Positions 24,671 through 34,454 are shown, counted from the stretch's first letter. The stretch is DNA of 64,000 bases from Duganella sp. Root1480D1 (GCF_001427305.1 NZ_LMFZ01000023.1:78349-142348); one strand, 5' to 3'. The notes: generated from the sequence alone by a model not told the origin. A program made the numbers and translations.

Positions 24671-26563
24671 TTACTTCGTGACGGTCAGGGTGTAGTTGCC
24701 GGAGCCGCTGTACGAGTACACGGTGATCCGGTAGTACGCTACCGCGGCGCTATAGCTGATTGCCTCGGTCGACGTCGGGCTGGTCGACGAAGCCACCTGG
24801 ACCCACGCACTGCCATTCCACTTCTCCAGCTTCAACTCAAAGTCGGCATTCGATGGGCCGGACAGATTGGCCTTGATCGTGCCGCCGTTATAGTAGAAAT
24901 ATGGCGATGGGTGGATGGCGGAGGCATTGGTGCCGGACAGGTAGCCGGTGTAGGTCTCGCCGCCGGCCGTACCGTCGCCTTTTACGACATCAAAGGAAAT
25001 CGTCTGCGCGGCGGCGCTGATGTTGGCCAGGCCGAAGTTGGAACCGGCGCCATTCCACCAGCGCGAGTTGGTGCCGCGGCTGGCGTAGTTGTTCGGCACC
25101 GTATCGTAGAAGGCCTTGTAGATTGCGCCGTCATACAGGTCGGTCGCATCGCCGCGGTTCACGTTGTACTCCGGATCGCGGCGGCCGTCGGCGTGCTCCA
25201 TCTGCACGTAAGGATGCCACTCGTCGGAGTTGTTGCCCGCCGGGTCGATGTGCCACACTGCCAGGCCGGAGCCGAGCTGGTACAGGTTCTGGTCGGACTT
25301 GTAGATCGCTTCCACGTAGAACGCTTCGTCGGTCTTGGCCGGGTTGGTCCAACGATACAGGTTATGCGAACCGGAGGTATGGCTCAGGCGACCTTTCGGT
25401 GCGCTGGCATTCAAAGCCGGGTTCAGCTCGGTGACCGTATCCCAGCCGACCTGGTAGCGGAAGAAGCCATTTGGCGGTACCGGACGATATTGGCTTTGCG
25501 CGCCAATGCTGCCGAAGCCCATGATGCAATAGCTGGCTGCCGAGCCCTCCGAACTGCCGTCATAGTCATACAGGTCCGGCCAGCCCATCACCAGGTGGCC
25601 CGTCTCGTGCGAGAAGGTGCCGATCGCCAGGCTGTTGCCCATATTGGTGATCTGGTAGTAGCCGGTGCAGACACCGTCCGCGCAGAACTGCTTGTTCAAC
25701 CAGCCCATATGCGGCCACAGGCCCTTCGACCACGCACTATCCGAGCCGCCGGAATAGAAGAAGTTCAGGCCACGAATGCGCTTGTTGGCATCCACGCTCA
25801 AGGAGGCGAAATTGAAGCCCTGCTTGAATTCCAGCCAGTTCAGTGCCTCCGCGATCAGCTCTTGCGAACGCACGCCGGAATCCAGGCTGCTGTCGGCGTA
25901 ATAGGCCTTGTTGTACTTGGCGCGGTAGTACACCGTTGTGGTGTTGGTGTAATCCAGCTTGCCGCCGGAGACGGACTGCCAATACCCGCGCACCGATTGC
26001 GCGTTGCCAAAGCCGGTATAAGGCATGTCGTTCAGGAAGGAATTGACCTGCGCCTGGGTGATCGTACCCGGCACATCCGGGAAGTCGATGATCACGGTCA
26101 GGCCCTTCACTTGCCCCGTCACCGGGGCCGCCAGGGACTGCGGCGCGCTGGCCGCAATACTGGCGGATTTGCGAGCGCTTTCCAGCGAGCGGTTATTCAC
26201 CTTCTCGAACTTCTCCTTGGCCTTGCGGGCACGGGCTTCCGGGGTCAGGCCTTCCTGCTTCTTGGCGGTTCCACCCAGGCTGCGCACCTTGGCGTTGGTG
26301 GCCAGCACGCCGGTCGACACCAGGTCGTCCCCGGCGGCGTTCACGGTGGCATAGCAAAAGCCCTTCTTGGCGGCGTCATAGACAAGCAGCGAACCATCGT
26401 CGGTGCGCTGTTCGGCGTAGTAATCGTTACCGTCCAGGTGCACGCGCAGCTTTTCGCCACCCGGCTGCTTGAACTCATACACGCTGTCCTTGTAGGGAAT
26501 ACCAGCCTGCGCAAACAGGCTGGCCAACAACATCGCTGCTGCAGTTGCAACTTTCAATCGCAT
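24671..26563 (-). CDS. Secreted M6-family zinc metalloprotease (immune inhibitor A-like)
   Basis: This 630-residue secreted protease has a signal peptide of about 20 residues (VATAAAMLLASLFAQA), a propeptide up to about residue 145, and an M6 catalytic domain with HETGHLVMGWPD: zinc ligands His319 and His323, Glu320 as the base, and Asp330. A C-terminal beta-sandwich of the PPC or Ig type occupies about residues 540-630 (FELKLEKWNGSAWVQVAS, YRITVYSYSGSGNYTL). ATG 26563 has GGAGAGACC upstream and places the signal peptide at the start. It lies downstream of the phospholipase C gene on the same strand, 115 bases away. Together they look like an exported degradative pair. Confidence 0.9.
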   Translation of the reverse strand: MRLKVATAAAMLLASLFAQAGIPYKDSVYEFKQPGGEKLRVHLDGNDYYAEQRTDDGSLLVYDAAKKGFCYATVNAAGDDLVSTGVLATNAKVRSLGGTAKKQEGLTPEARARKAKEKFEKVNNRSLESARKSASIAASAPQSLAAPVTGQVKGLTVIIDFPDVPGTITQAQVNSFLNDMPYTGFGNAQSVRGYWQSVSGGKLDYTNTTTVYYRAKYNKAYYADSSLDSGVRSQELIAEALNWLEFKQGFNFASLSVDANKRIRGLNFFYSGGSDSAWSKGLWPHMGWLNKQFCADGVCTGYYQITNMGNSLAIGTFSHETGHLVMGWPDLYDYDGSSEGSAASYCIMGFGSIGAQSQYRPVPPNGFFRYQVGWDTVTELNPALNASAPKGRLSHTSGSHNLYRWTNPAKTDEAFYVEAIYKSDQNLYQLGSGLAVWHIDPAGNNSDEWHPYVQMEHADGRRDPEYNVNRGDATDLYDGAIYKAFYDTVPNNYASRGTNSRWWNGAGSNFGLANISAAAQTISFDVVKGDGTAGGETYTGYLSGTNASAIHPSPYFYYNGGTIKANLSGPSNADFELKLEKWNGSAWVQVASSTSPTSTEAISYSAAVAYYRITVYSYSGSGNYTLTVTK

Positions 26564-26678
26564 TTCGGTCTCTCCGTTTCTTGTTGTAAAGAAAGGAAAG
26601 TAAATCACGCACGATTGTGCAAGTCTTGATGAATTTATAAGTGCGAAGTGCGGAAATCGGCACAATCGCACACATTCA

Positions 26679-29096
26679 TCAGGTCACCGAGAACGCCACG
26701 GGGCTGACCAGGGAGCTATAGCCGTCGTTATAAAGCAGCCACGCGGCATAACTGCCAGCCGCCAGGCCAGTCGTGGCAAACGTCGCCGTACCACTGCCAG
26801 ATGTGACGTACTGCCAGGACAGCGATGCGGTAGAACCGGGCGTTACGCCAACCCGGTAAATTCCGATCCAATTCTTGCTGTTCACCTGCGCCGCCGGCAC
26901 CGAGTAGGCAAAACTGATCGGCGTTCCGCGCACGACGGTGCCGGCGCTGGCCGTCAAAGTGGCTTGCGGGCCGGTCGCGGTGCGGCCCAGCACGGGGTCG
27001 GTGCGGCTTGCCAGGCCATTTTCAACGCGGCCCGCCATGCGGCGCAGGTATTGCGCGTCAAAATCACAGGTAACGGCCAGGTCATACCAGCCGTAGCTGG
27101 AGGCGACCGGCACGCTCACCGTCGCCTGCTGGCCGGCGGCCACCGTATGGCTGGTCGAAGCGCGGCCGTAAGCCTTATCACCAACGCGGAAAGTGGCCGC
27201 GCGCCCGCCTTCCAGGTTCGAGAGCACGACGTCGACCGTCATCGCCGACGGGTTCGCATTCAGCCACACCTCAGGACGGGCACCGCCAGTTGCCGTGGCC
27301 AGCGCCAGCACGCCGGCGAATTCGCGCTGGAAGCCATTCGGGCCAAGCACGTTCAGGTGATAATTCGGCGTGCTCCAATTCCAGACTTCACGCTCGATTT
27401 TCTTGCCGGCTTCGACCGTGTAGTACCAGGGGCCGTCGCTGCGGGCCTGGGAATAGACGATGAACGCGCTGCCGGCCGCTCCCAGGTTGAACATGGACAG
27501 TTCCACCTGTTTCGACGAAGCCACGCGTGCGGTGGCGGCAAAGGCGTAAGGCAAGGCGCAGGAATAGCGCGGGCTGCCGCCCTCTTGTGCCGGCAGGGTT
27601 TGCACGGCCGGCGGCTGCGGGTAAGGCTTGCCCGACACCAGTTGATAGGTGGTCGACTTGGGCACGGTTGACGGCCAGTTCGCATTCGGCGTCTTGAAAT
27701 CGAAGGCGGAGGTCAAATCGCCGCATACGGCACGGCGCCACGGTGAGATATTCTCGCAGGCGATGCTGCCGCGCTGCTTGCCGAGTCCAGCCACCAGCCA
27801 CTCCTCCAGGAAGCGCAGCTTGGAGGTATGGTCGAACAGTTGCGAGCAAACGCGCCCGCCCTTGCTCCATGGCGAAATCACCAGCATCGGCACGCGCGGG
27901 CCCAGGCCGACCGGCACGCCGTTGTAGTTCTCGTACTGGCCATTGTCGGCCAGCGTACTGCGGCCCATGCCGGTATTCAGCGGCGCCATATGCGATGGGA
28001 TGTGGTCGAAGAAGCCGTCGTTTTCATCGTAAGTAAGCAGGAAAACAGTCTTCGACCAGACATCCGGATTGGCCACCAGCGCCGCCAGCAGGCGCGCCGT
28101 GAGATTCTCGCCGGCGTTCGGCGAGTTTGGCGAATGCTCGGTGTAATCGTTCGGCGCGACGATCCACGACACTTGCGGCAAGCGGTTGTTGCGCACGTCG
28201 TCGGCAAAGGAATTCACCAGCCAGTCGCCCTTGGTGCCGCGCGCATTGGTTTCCGTGGAGCCGGGCGCGATCACGCGGCCTTTCTGGTATAGCGGGCTGC
28301 TTTCCGACAGGCGCGTGCCGTCGGCATTGACGCGGAAATTGCGGAAATAAGCCAGGTAGTTATCGCCGTAGTTATCCCATTCCTGGTAGACCTTCCAGCT
28401 CACGCTGTTCGCTTCCAGCACTTCGGCATAGGTGCGCCAGTTCGGCGCGCTGGCCGTCACGCTCGGTGTGATGTTGTCGTACTTCGGATCGTTGTTGTAG
28501 TAGCCGGCGGAGTCGATGTTGTACAAGCTGCCCATTGCGCCCAACCAGTTCTGGTTGCTGCCGGTCAGCGAATACATGCGATTCGGGTCGGTCGCGCCGA
28601 AGATCGAGCAATGGTAGTCGTCGCAGATAGTGAAGGCGTCGGCCAGCGCGTAGTAGAACGGCAGGTCGCCACGGTCGAAGTAGCCCATGCTCTGTGCCGT
28701 TTTCTGCTTGACCCAGGCGTCCCAGCCCTGCCAGGTGGTTTGCGAGCCTTTCCAGCTATGGTTGGTGCCCAGCGACAGCGCGCTGGTATTCCTGGCGTCG
28801 AAATGGAACGGCAGCACATAGCCGCCGGTGCCGTTGGGCTGGTACCAGACCGCCTTCCCGCCTGGCAGCGTGATGGCGCGCGGGTCGTTGAAACCGCGCA
28901 CGCCGGCCAGGGTGCCGAAATAATGGTCGAAGGAGCGGTTTTCCTGCATGAAGATGACCACGTGCTGCACGTCGGCCAAGGTGCCGGTGGCGCTGTAGGC
29001 GGGAACCGCCAATGCCTGCCTGATCAGGTCGGGGAAAAAGGTGCTGGCGGCGCCGGCGGAGGCCATGCCAAGGAATTTGCGGCGGCTGGTGGACAT
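26679..29096 (-). CDS. Phosphocholine-specific phospholipase C (PlcN/PlcH type), Tat-exported, with extra C-terminal domain
   Basis: This 805-residue phosphoesterase-family protein hydrolyses phospholipids. A twin-arginine signal (SRRKFLG, residues 4-10) indicates folded export by Tat. The catalytic domain contains MQENRSFDHYFGTLAG (residues 50-65) and LTYDENDGFFDHIPSH. Two small beta domains typical of the family (DUF756) follow. The protein then goes on for about 100 residues (about 705-805) with an Ig-like segment (TLTASAGTVVRGTPISFAYS) that makes it longer than the usual roughly 700. Pseudomonas homologues are phosphate-regulated; no Pho box could be assigned here. Confidence 0.93.
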   Translation of the reverse strand: MSTSRRKFLGMASAGAASTFFPDLIRQALAVPAYSATGTLADVQHVVIFMQENRSFDHYFGTLAGVRGFNDPRAITLPGGKAVWYQPNGTGGYVLPFHFDARNTSALSLGTNHSWKGSQTTWQGWDAWVKQKTAQSMGYFDRGDLPFYYALADAFTICDDYHCSIFGATDPNRMYSLTGSNQNWLGAMGSLYNIDSAGYYNNDPKYDNITPSVTASAPNWRTYAEVLEANSVSWKVYQEWDNYGDNYLAYFRNFRVNADGTRLSESSPLYQKGRVIAPGSTETNARGTKGDWLVNSFADDVRNNRLPQVSWIVAPNDYTEHSPNSPNAGENLTARLLAALVANPDVWSKTVFLLTYDENDGFFDHIPSHMAPLNTGMGRSTLADNGQYENYNGVPVGLGPRVPMLVISPWSKGGRVCSQLFDHTSKLRFLEEWLVAGLGKQRGSIACENISPWRRAVCGDLTSAFDFKTPNANWPSTVPKSTTYQLVSGKPYPQPPAVQTLPAQEGGSPRYSCALPYAFAATARVASSKQVELSMFNLGAAGSAFIVYSQARSDGPWYYTVEAGKKIEREVWNWSTPNYHLNVLGPNGFQREFAGVLALATATGGARPEVWLNANPSAMTVDVVLSNLEGGRAATFRVGDKAYGRASTSHTVAAGQQATVSVPVASSYGWYDLAVTCDFDAQYLRRMAGRVENGLASRTDPVLGRTATGPQATLTASAGTVVRGTPISFAYSVPAAQVNSKNWIGIYRVGVTPGSTASLSWQYVTSGSGTATFATTGLAAGSYAAWLLYNDGYSSLVSPVAFSVT

Positions 29097-29143
29097 CGAA
29101 TCTCCTCATTGCTCTGGTTTAGGGTCTGGCGATGCTACGGTGC

Positions 29144-29156
29144 AATTGTGACAATT
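29144..29156. promoter_or_regulatory. Palindrome upstream of phospholipase C gene
   Basis: AATTGT-G-ACAATT is a perfect 13-base palindrome 48 bases upstream of the phospholipase start and in the divergent region shared with map. It could be an operator. No regulator is assigned. Confidence 0.35.
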
Positions 29157-29260
29157 CCATGTCAACTGTGATCCGTGCGCCACGCCTTTGATCGATTCCC
29201 GCCACCGCCCGGTGCAAATCGGCATAGGGCCGCCGCCGGGCGCGCGCCCAGGCTGTCGTT

Positions 29261-29266
29261 TATAAT
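29261..29266 (+). promoter_or_regulatory. Candidate -10 box for map-glnD
   Basis: A perfect TATAAT lies 52 bases upstream of the map start in an otherwise GC-rich stretch. No good -35 is seen 16-18 bases before it, so this is a tentative call. Confidence 0.4.
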
Positions 29267-29318
29267 CTTGCTGATAACGCCCCAGAGTGGCGTACCCTGT
29301 ACAGAACAGCAATATCCC

Positions 29319-30137
29319 ATGACTATCAATATCAAAACTCCCGAGGACATCGCAGGCATGCGCGAGGCCGGCCGTCTTGGCTCCGAAGTGCTCGACTACA
29401 TCACCCCCTTCGTCAAGGCCGGCGTCACCACCGGTGAACTGGACCGCCTGTGCCACGAGTACATGACCAATGTGCAGGGCACCGTTCCGGCGCCGCTGAA
29501 TTACTGCCCGCCGGGCTACACGCCCTACCCTAAAGCGATCTGCACCTCCGTCAACGACGTGATCTGCCACGGCATCCCGGGCGACAAGGTGCTGAAGGAC
29601 GGCGACGTGGTCAACCTCGATATCACCGTCATCACCAAGGATGGCTACCACGGCGACAACAGCCGCATGTTCTTCATCGGCAAACCGTCGATCCTGGCCA
29701 AGCGCCTGTCGGACGTGACCTTCGAGTGCATGTGGCTGGGCATTGAGCAGGTGAAGCCTGGCGCGACCCTGGGCGATATCGGCCACGCGATCCAGATGCA
29801 CGCCGAGAAAAACGGCTACAGCGTGGTGCGCGAATTCTGCGGCCATGGCATCGGCAAGGTGTTCCATGAAGAACCGCAGATCCTCCACTACGGCAAGCCG
29901 GGCACCGGCCCTGTGCTGGAAGCGGGCATGGTGTTCACCATCGAGCCGATGATCAACGCCGGCCGCCGCGAAATCAAGGAAATGCCCGATGGCTGGACCA
30001 TCAAGACCAAGGATCGCAGCCTGTCGGCGCAATGGGAGCACACGCTGGTTGTCACTGAAACCGGCTACGAAGTATTCACCCTGTCCGCCGGCAGCCCGCC
30101 GCCGCCTGCATTTGTCACCGAAAAAGCCGCAGCCTGA
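29319..30137 (+). CDS. map: Methionine aminopeptidase type I
   Basis: This 272-residue enzyme removes N-terminal methionine from new proteins. The dinuclear metal site is visible: D101 and D113 in NLDITVITKDGYHGDNSRMF, His in CGHGIGKVFHEEPQ, and Glu in FTIEPM and EHTLVV. ATG 29319 begins MTINIKTPEDIAGMREAGRL, the usual start of the family. It is followed 5 bases later by glnD. In many betaproteobacteria map is directly divergent from rpsB; here the 21271-29096 block lies between them. Confidence 0.98.
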   Translation: MTINIKTPEDIAGMREAGRLGSEVLDYITPFVKAGVTTGELDRLCHEYMTNVQGTVPAPLNYCPPGYTPYPKAICTSVNDVICHGIPGDKVLKDGDVVNLDITVITKDGYHGDNSRMFFIGKPSILAKRLSDVTFECMWLGIEQVKPGATLGDIGHAIQMHAEKNGYSVVREFCGHGIGKVFHEEPQILHYGKPGTGPVLEAGMVFTIEPMINAGRREIKEMPDGWTIKTKDRSLSAQWEHTLVVTETGYEVFTLSAGSPPPPAFVTEKAAA

Positions 30138-30142
30138 ATCGA

Positions 30143-32725
30143 ATGCCCCACGCCGCGATGAAGAAGGACCTCCGGGAACAGCTCAAGGCCCGGCTCAAGA
30201 CCGACCGCCAGCGCATCATTGCCAACTTCCATGAAGATGGCATGCCGGAGAAGCTGTTGCGCAACCTGCGCAGCAGTGTCGACGACGTCCTGACGCAAGC
30301 TTGGGCATCTAACCGCCTGCCGCCGCAAGCGGCGCTGGTGGCAGTTGGCGGCTACGGCCGCGGCGAGCTTTTCCCCTATTCCGACGTCGACGTCCTGATC
30401 CTGCTGCACCAGGCGCCGGACGATGCCACGCGCGGCAAGCTGGAAGAATTCGTCCAGCTGCTGTGGGACCTGGGCCTGGACGTCGGCCACAGCATCCGAA
30501 CCATCGACGAATGCCTGGCCGAATCGAAGGCCGACATCACGGTGCAAACCAGCCTGCTCGAAGCGCGCATCATCACCGGCAACATGGTGCTGTTCGCGCA
30601 ACTGCAGGACGCCTACAACAAGGCCATGGACCCGCGCGCCTTCTTCGAGGCCAAGACCATCGAGATGCGCCAGCGCCATGCCAAGTACGAAGACACGCCG
30701 TTCAGCCTTGAGCCGAACGTGAAGGAAAGCCCGGGCGGCCTGCGCGACCTGCACGTGATCCTGTGGATGGCCAAGGCAGCCGGCCTGGCCAACTCCTGGC
30801 GCACCCTGGCCGTGCGCGGCCTGATCACCCAGACCGAAGCGCGCCAGCTGATGGAAAAGGAACGCGCCTTCAAGGATATCCGCGTGCGCCTGCACCTGGT
30901 GGCTGGACGCCGCGAAGACCGGCTGGTGTTCGACGTGCAGACTGCCGTCGCCGAAACCCTGGGCCTGAAGGCCACCGGCACGGGCGTCCACATGCGCCGC
31001 GCCAGCGAATACCTGATGCAGCGCTACTACTGGGCCGCCAAGACCGTGGTGCAGCTCAACACCATCCTGCTGCAGAATATCGAGTCCTACCTGTTCCCGC
31101 ATGACGAGGAAACGGTGCGCATCAACGAGCGCTTCAACGAAGTAAACGGCATGATCGACATGAACGACGACGATACGTTTGAAAAAACGCCGTCGGCCAT
31201 CATGGAAATCTTCGTGCTGCTGTGCGAGCGCCCTGCCCTGAAAGGCATGACGGCCCGCACCATGCGCGCGCTGTGGCACGAACGTTTCAAGATCGATGCC
31301 GACTTCCGCGCCGACCCGGTCAACAAGGCTTACTTCCTGCGCATCCTGCAGGCGCCGCAAGGCATCATCCACAATATGCGCCGGATGAACGAGCTGTCGA
31401 TCCTGGGCCGCTACCTGCCAAGCTTCCGCAAGATTACGGGCCAGATGCAGCACGACCTGTTCCACGTCTACACGGTGGACCAGCACATCATGATGGTGCT
31501 GAGGAACATGCGCCGCTTCACCATGACCGAGCACGCGCACGAATATCCGTTCTGCTCGCAGTTGATGGCGAACTTCCCGCAGCCGTGGCTGTTGTACGTG
31601 GCAGCGCTGTTCCACGACATCGCCAAGGGCCGCGGCGGCGACCACTCCAAACTGGGCGTGGCCGACGTGCAGCAGTTCTGCCAGGAGCACGGCATGAACG
31701 AGGAAGACACGGAACTGGTGTCCTTCCTGGTCGAACAGCACCTGACTATGTCGCACGTGGCGCAGAAGCAGGACATGTCCGATCCGGACGTGATCCAGGC
31801 GTTTGCGAAAACAGCCGGCGACGAACGCCACCTGACCGCGCTTTACCTGCTGACGGTGGCTGACATCCGCGGTACCAGCCCGAAAGTCTGGAATGCCTGG
31901 AAAGGCAAGCTGCTGGAAGACCTGTACAAGATGACGCTGCGCGTGCTGGGCGGCGAGCCGCATTCCGCCGACCGCGAGCTGAAGAACCGCCAGCAGGAAG
32001 CGCTGGCCACCCTGCGCCTGTACGGCCTGCCGCCCGATGCGCACGAACCGCTGTGGAAGCAGCTCGACCTGGCCTACTTCCTGCGCCACGACGCCAGCGA
32101 TATCGCCTGGCAGACGCGCGCACTGTGGGACCGCCTGGACAGCGACCAGCCGGTGGTGAAAGCCCGCCTGGCACCGATCGGCGAAGGCTTGCAGGTGGCC
32201 GTCTACATCAAGGACCAGCCCGACCTGTTCGCGCGCATCTGCTCCTACTTCGACCGCAAGAACTTCAGCATCCTCGATGCCAAGATCCACACCACGAAAC
32301 ACGGCTATGCGCTCGACACCTTCCTGGTCACCGAACAGAATTTCGCCAAGAGCTACCGCGACATCATCAACCTGATCGAGCATGAGCTGTGCGAGCTGCT
32401 GGTCACGCAAGGGCCGCTGACGGCGCCGAGCAAGGGCCGCCTGTCGCGCCTGTCGCGCACTTTCCCGATCCAGCCGACCGTCGACCTGCGGCCCGATGAA
32501 CGTGGCCAGTACTACCTGCTGTCGGTGGCGGCCAACGACCGCACCGGCCTGCTGTACTCGATCGCCAATGTGCTGACCAAATACAAGATCAACCTGCATA
32601 CGGCCAAGATCATGACCCTCGGCGAACGCGTGGAAGACGTGTTCATTGTCGACGGCCCTGCCCTGGCCAATGCCCGTACCCAGCTCCAGCTGGAAACCGA
32701 CTTACTCGAAGTACTGAAAATCTGA
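30143..32725 (+). CDS. glnD: Bifunctional uridylyltransferase/uridylyl-removing enzyme
   Basis: This 860-residue nitrogen sensor adds UMP to PII proteins or removes it in response to glutamine. Domains in order are a nucleotidyltransferase with GGYGRGELFPYSDVDVL (residues 69-85; metal ligands D81 and D83), a PII-uridylyltransferase middle part, an HD domain with LFHDIAKGRGGDHS (around residue 490), and two C-terminal ACT domains (about 685-770 and 795-860) that sense glutamine. The length is normal. It follows map closely and overlaps the next gene by one base (TGATG). Confidence 0.97.
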   Translation: MPHAAMKKDLREQLKARLKTDRQRIIANFHEDGMPEKLLRNLRSSVDDVLTQAWASNRLPPQAALVAVGGYGRGELFPYSDVDVLILLHQAPDDATRGKLEEFVQLLWDLGLDVGHSIRTIDECLAESKADITVQTSLLEARIITGNMVLFAQLQDAYNKAMDPRAFFEAKTIEMRQRHAKYEDTPFSLEPNVKESPGGLRDLHVILWMAKAAGLANSWRTLAVRGLITQTEARQLMEKERAFKDIRVRLHLVAGRREDRLVFDVQTAVAETLGLKATGTGVHMRRASEYLMQRYYWAAKTVVQLNTILLQNIESYLFPHDEETVRINERFNEVNGMIDMNDDDTFEKTPSAIMEIFVLLCERPALKGMTARTMRALWHERFKIDADFRADPVNKAYFLRILQAPQGIIHNMRRMNELSILGRYLPSFRKITGQMQHDLFHVYTVDQHIMMVLRNMRRFTMTEHAHEYPFCSQLMANFPQPWLLYVAALFHDIAKGRGGDHSKLGVADVQQFCQEHGMNEEDTELVSFLVEQHLTMSHVAQKQDMSDPDVIQAFAKTAGDERHLTALYLLTVADIRGTSPKVWNAWKGKLLEDLYKMTLRVLGGEPHSADRELKNRQQEALATLRLYGLPPDAHEPLWKQLDLAYFLRHDASDIAWQTRALWDRLDSDQPVVKARLAPIGEGLQVAVYIKDQPDLFARICSYFDRKNFSILDAKIHTTKHGYALDTFLVTEQNFAKSYRDIINLIEHELCELLVTQGPLTAPSKGRLSRLSRTFPIQPTVDLRPDERGQYYLLSVAANDRTGLLYSIANVLTKYKINLHTAKIMTLGERVEDVFIVDGPALANARTQLQLETDLLEVLKI

Positions 32726-33474
32726 TGTCCGAAGAATTGTTACGCCTTTCCAAGCGCATGTCCGAACTGGGCCTGTGTTCCCGCCGTGAGGCCGATGAAT
32801 GGATCGCCAAGGGCTGGGTGCGCGTGGATGGCCAGGTCGTGTCCGAACTGGGCACCAAGGTCTACCCAAGCCAGAAAGTCACCGTGGAGCGCCAGGCCGC
32901 TGCCGAACAGGCGCGCCGCGTCACGATCCTGATCAACAAGCCGGTCGGCTATGTATCCGGCCAGGCCGAAGATGGCTACCAGCCCGCCGTGGTCCTGATC
33001 AAGCCGGAGAACCGCTGGGCCGAAGACCGCTCGCCGGAACGCTTCGACCGCAACCAGCTACGCAGCCTGGTGCCGGCCGGCCGCCTCGACATCGACTCGG
33101 TCGGCCTGCTGGTGCTGACCCAGGATGGCCGCGTGGCCAAGCAGCTGATTGGCGAAAACACCAACGTTGACAAGGAATACCTGGTCCGCGTTGAGTACAC
33201 CAAACCTGGCCGCCTGCCGGACAGCGATTTGCAGCGTCTGAACCACGGCCTGTGGATGGACGGCAAACCGCTGCTGCCGGCCAAAGTCCGTTGGCAGAAC
33301 GACGAACAGCTCAGCTTTACCCTGCGCGAAGGCAAGAAACGCCAGATCCGCCGCATGTGCGAGATGGTCGGCTTGCGCGTGGTAGGCTTGAAGCGCGTGC
33401 GGATTGGTCGTGTCAAACTAGGAAACTTGCCAGAAGGACAATGGCGCTACCTGAGCCCGGACGAGCGCTTCTGA
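32725..33474 (+). CDS. RsuA/RluB/RluF-family pseudouridine synthase
   Basis: This 249-residue protein converts a specific rRNA uridine to pseudouridine. An N-terminal S4 RNA-binding domain (residues about 5-55, LSKRMSELGLCSRREADEWI) precedes the catalytic domain with AGRLDIDSVGLLVLT, in which D122 is the catalytic Asp. The C-terminal EGKKRQIRRMCEMVGLRVVGLKRVRIG is typical of the RluF/RluB branch; which uridine it modifies is uncertain. Its start overlaps the glnD stop by one base, so it is coupled to it. Confidence 0.93.
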   Translation: MSEELLRLSKRMSELGLCSRREADEWIAKGWVRVDGQVVSELGTKVYPSQKVTVERQAAAEQARRVTILINKPVGYVSGQAEDGYQPAVVLIKPENRWAEDRSPERFDRNQLRSLVPAGRLDIDSVGLLVLTQDGRVAKQLIGENTNVDKEYLVRVEYTKPGRLPDSDLQRLNHGLWMDGKPLLPAKVRWQNDEQLSFTLREGKKRQIRRMCEMVGLRVVGLKRVRIGRVKLGNLPEGQWRYLSPDERF

Positions 33475-33584
33475 GTCGGCATCAACGCAACAGAAAAGCA
33501 GCATCCATTGCCGTTTAGCAAGCGCCAGGCGGCAGAACGCGGTAAAGTACTGGCGTCTTCTCCTAAAAAACGAGAACCTGAGCT

Positions 33585-34352
33585 GTGAACGATCCAATGC
33601 CAAACGACTTCCGCAAGGGGCCGCCCCGTCCACAAGACGCGGTGGATCCAATTGCTGCGGGGTCGCATCCACACGATATCGTGGACCCCGATGACATCGG
33701 CGACGCACTGGCGGCGCTGGCCGATGCCGGCGACGCGATTTCCATCTACCACCGGGACAACGCCGAAGCTGTGATGGCCCGCTTGCTGTCGGTCGATCCC
33801 GAACTGCCGCATTTTGTCATCCAGCTCAATGAAGGTTCGACCCTGCCGCCCGGCGAATGCACCTTTGTGGCATGGCTGCGCGGCGCCAAGTTCCAGTTCA
33901 AGCTGGACGATCCCCACTGGAATGCCCTGCCAGAACAGCCGACGCTGATCCCGGCGCAATTTCCTGAACGCTGCCAGGTGCTGAACCGGCGTTCCGCGCC
34001 GCGCCTGGAAACCCCGCTTGGCACCTACCACACCGCTTCGTTTGTCCTGAATGGCAAGCCGTATGAATTGCAGCTTTACGACTTCGCCGTTGGCGGCGTC
34101 GGCATGCGCTGCTCGCCGCGCGACGCTGTGGGCTTGCACGTGGGCCGCAAGCTGCAGCGCGTGCGGCTGGACATGGGACCGGGCTCGGTACTGATCTGCG
34201 ACCTCGAAATCCGCCTGTCGCGCCATTTCCGTTCCTTCCTGCTCGGAGAGCAGGTACAGATCGGCTGCCAGTTCCAGAACCTGTCGCCCATGATGCAGGA
34301 CGAACTGCATCGCATCCTCGAACGCATCAGCACCGGCCGCGGACAGCGCTAA
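33585..34352 (+). CDS. YcgR-like flagellar brake protein with PilZ domain
   Basis: This 255-residue protein has an N-terminal YcgR-type domain (about residues 35-125) and a C-terminal PilZ domain (about 130-250) that binds cyclic di-GMP. The two PilZ signatures are RRSAPR (135-140) and DFAVGG (166-171); the second usually has Ser where this one has Ala168. Such proteins slow flagellar rotation when cyclic di-GMP rises. The GTG at 33585 is used as start, but no clear ribosome binding site is seen and ATG 33597 is possible. No flagellar genes are nearby. Confidence 0.85.
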   Translation: MNDPMPNDFRKGPPRPQDAVDPIAAGSHPHDIVDPDDIGDALAALADAGDAISIYHRDNAEAVMARLLSVDPELPHFVIQLNEGSTLPPGECTFVAWLRGAKFQFKLDDPHWNALPEQPTLIPAQFPERCQVLNRRSAPRLETPLGTYHTASFVLNGKPYELQLYDFAVGGVGMRCSPRDAVGLHVGRKLQRVRLDMGPGSVLICDLEIRLSRHFRSFLLGEQVQIGCQFQNLSPMMQDELHRILERISTGRGQR

Positions 34353-34381
34353 GCGCAATCCGCACCGTCACGCATAGACCC

Positions 34382-34397
34382 ATGCTGCCGGCAGCAT
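34382..34397. repeat. 16-bp perfect palindrome after the PilZ gene
   Basis: ATGCTGCC immediately followed by GGCAGCAT, in the 102-base gap between the convergent PilZ and aldo/keto reductase genes. It has no loop and no T-run, so it is not a standard terminator. The rest of the gap shows nothing. Confidence 0.4.
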
Positions 34398-34454
34398 CCA
34401 CGCGCCGCAATACGGCGCCCACTGCCGCGTTGTTTGCAAGCTATCGCTACTGAA

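Noticed and set aside
30065..32599. An 844-residue open frame on the minus strand opposite glnD
   Set aside because: glnD on the plus strand has all its expected domains; this frame is its shadow.
34382..34397. The ATGCTGCCGGCAGCAT palindrome as a terminator
   Set aside because: It has no loop and no T-run on either strand.
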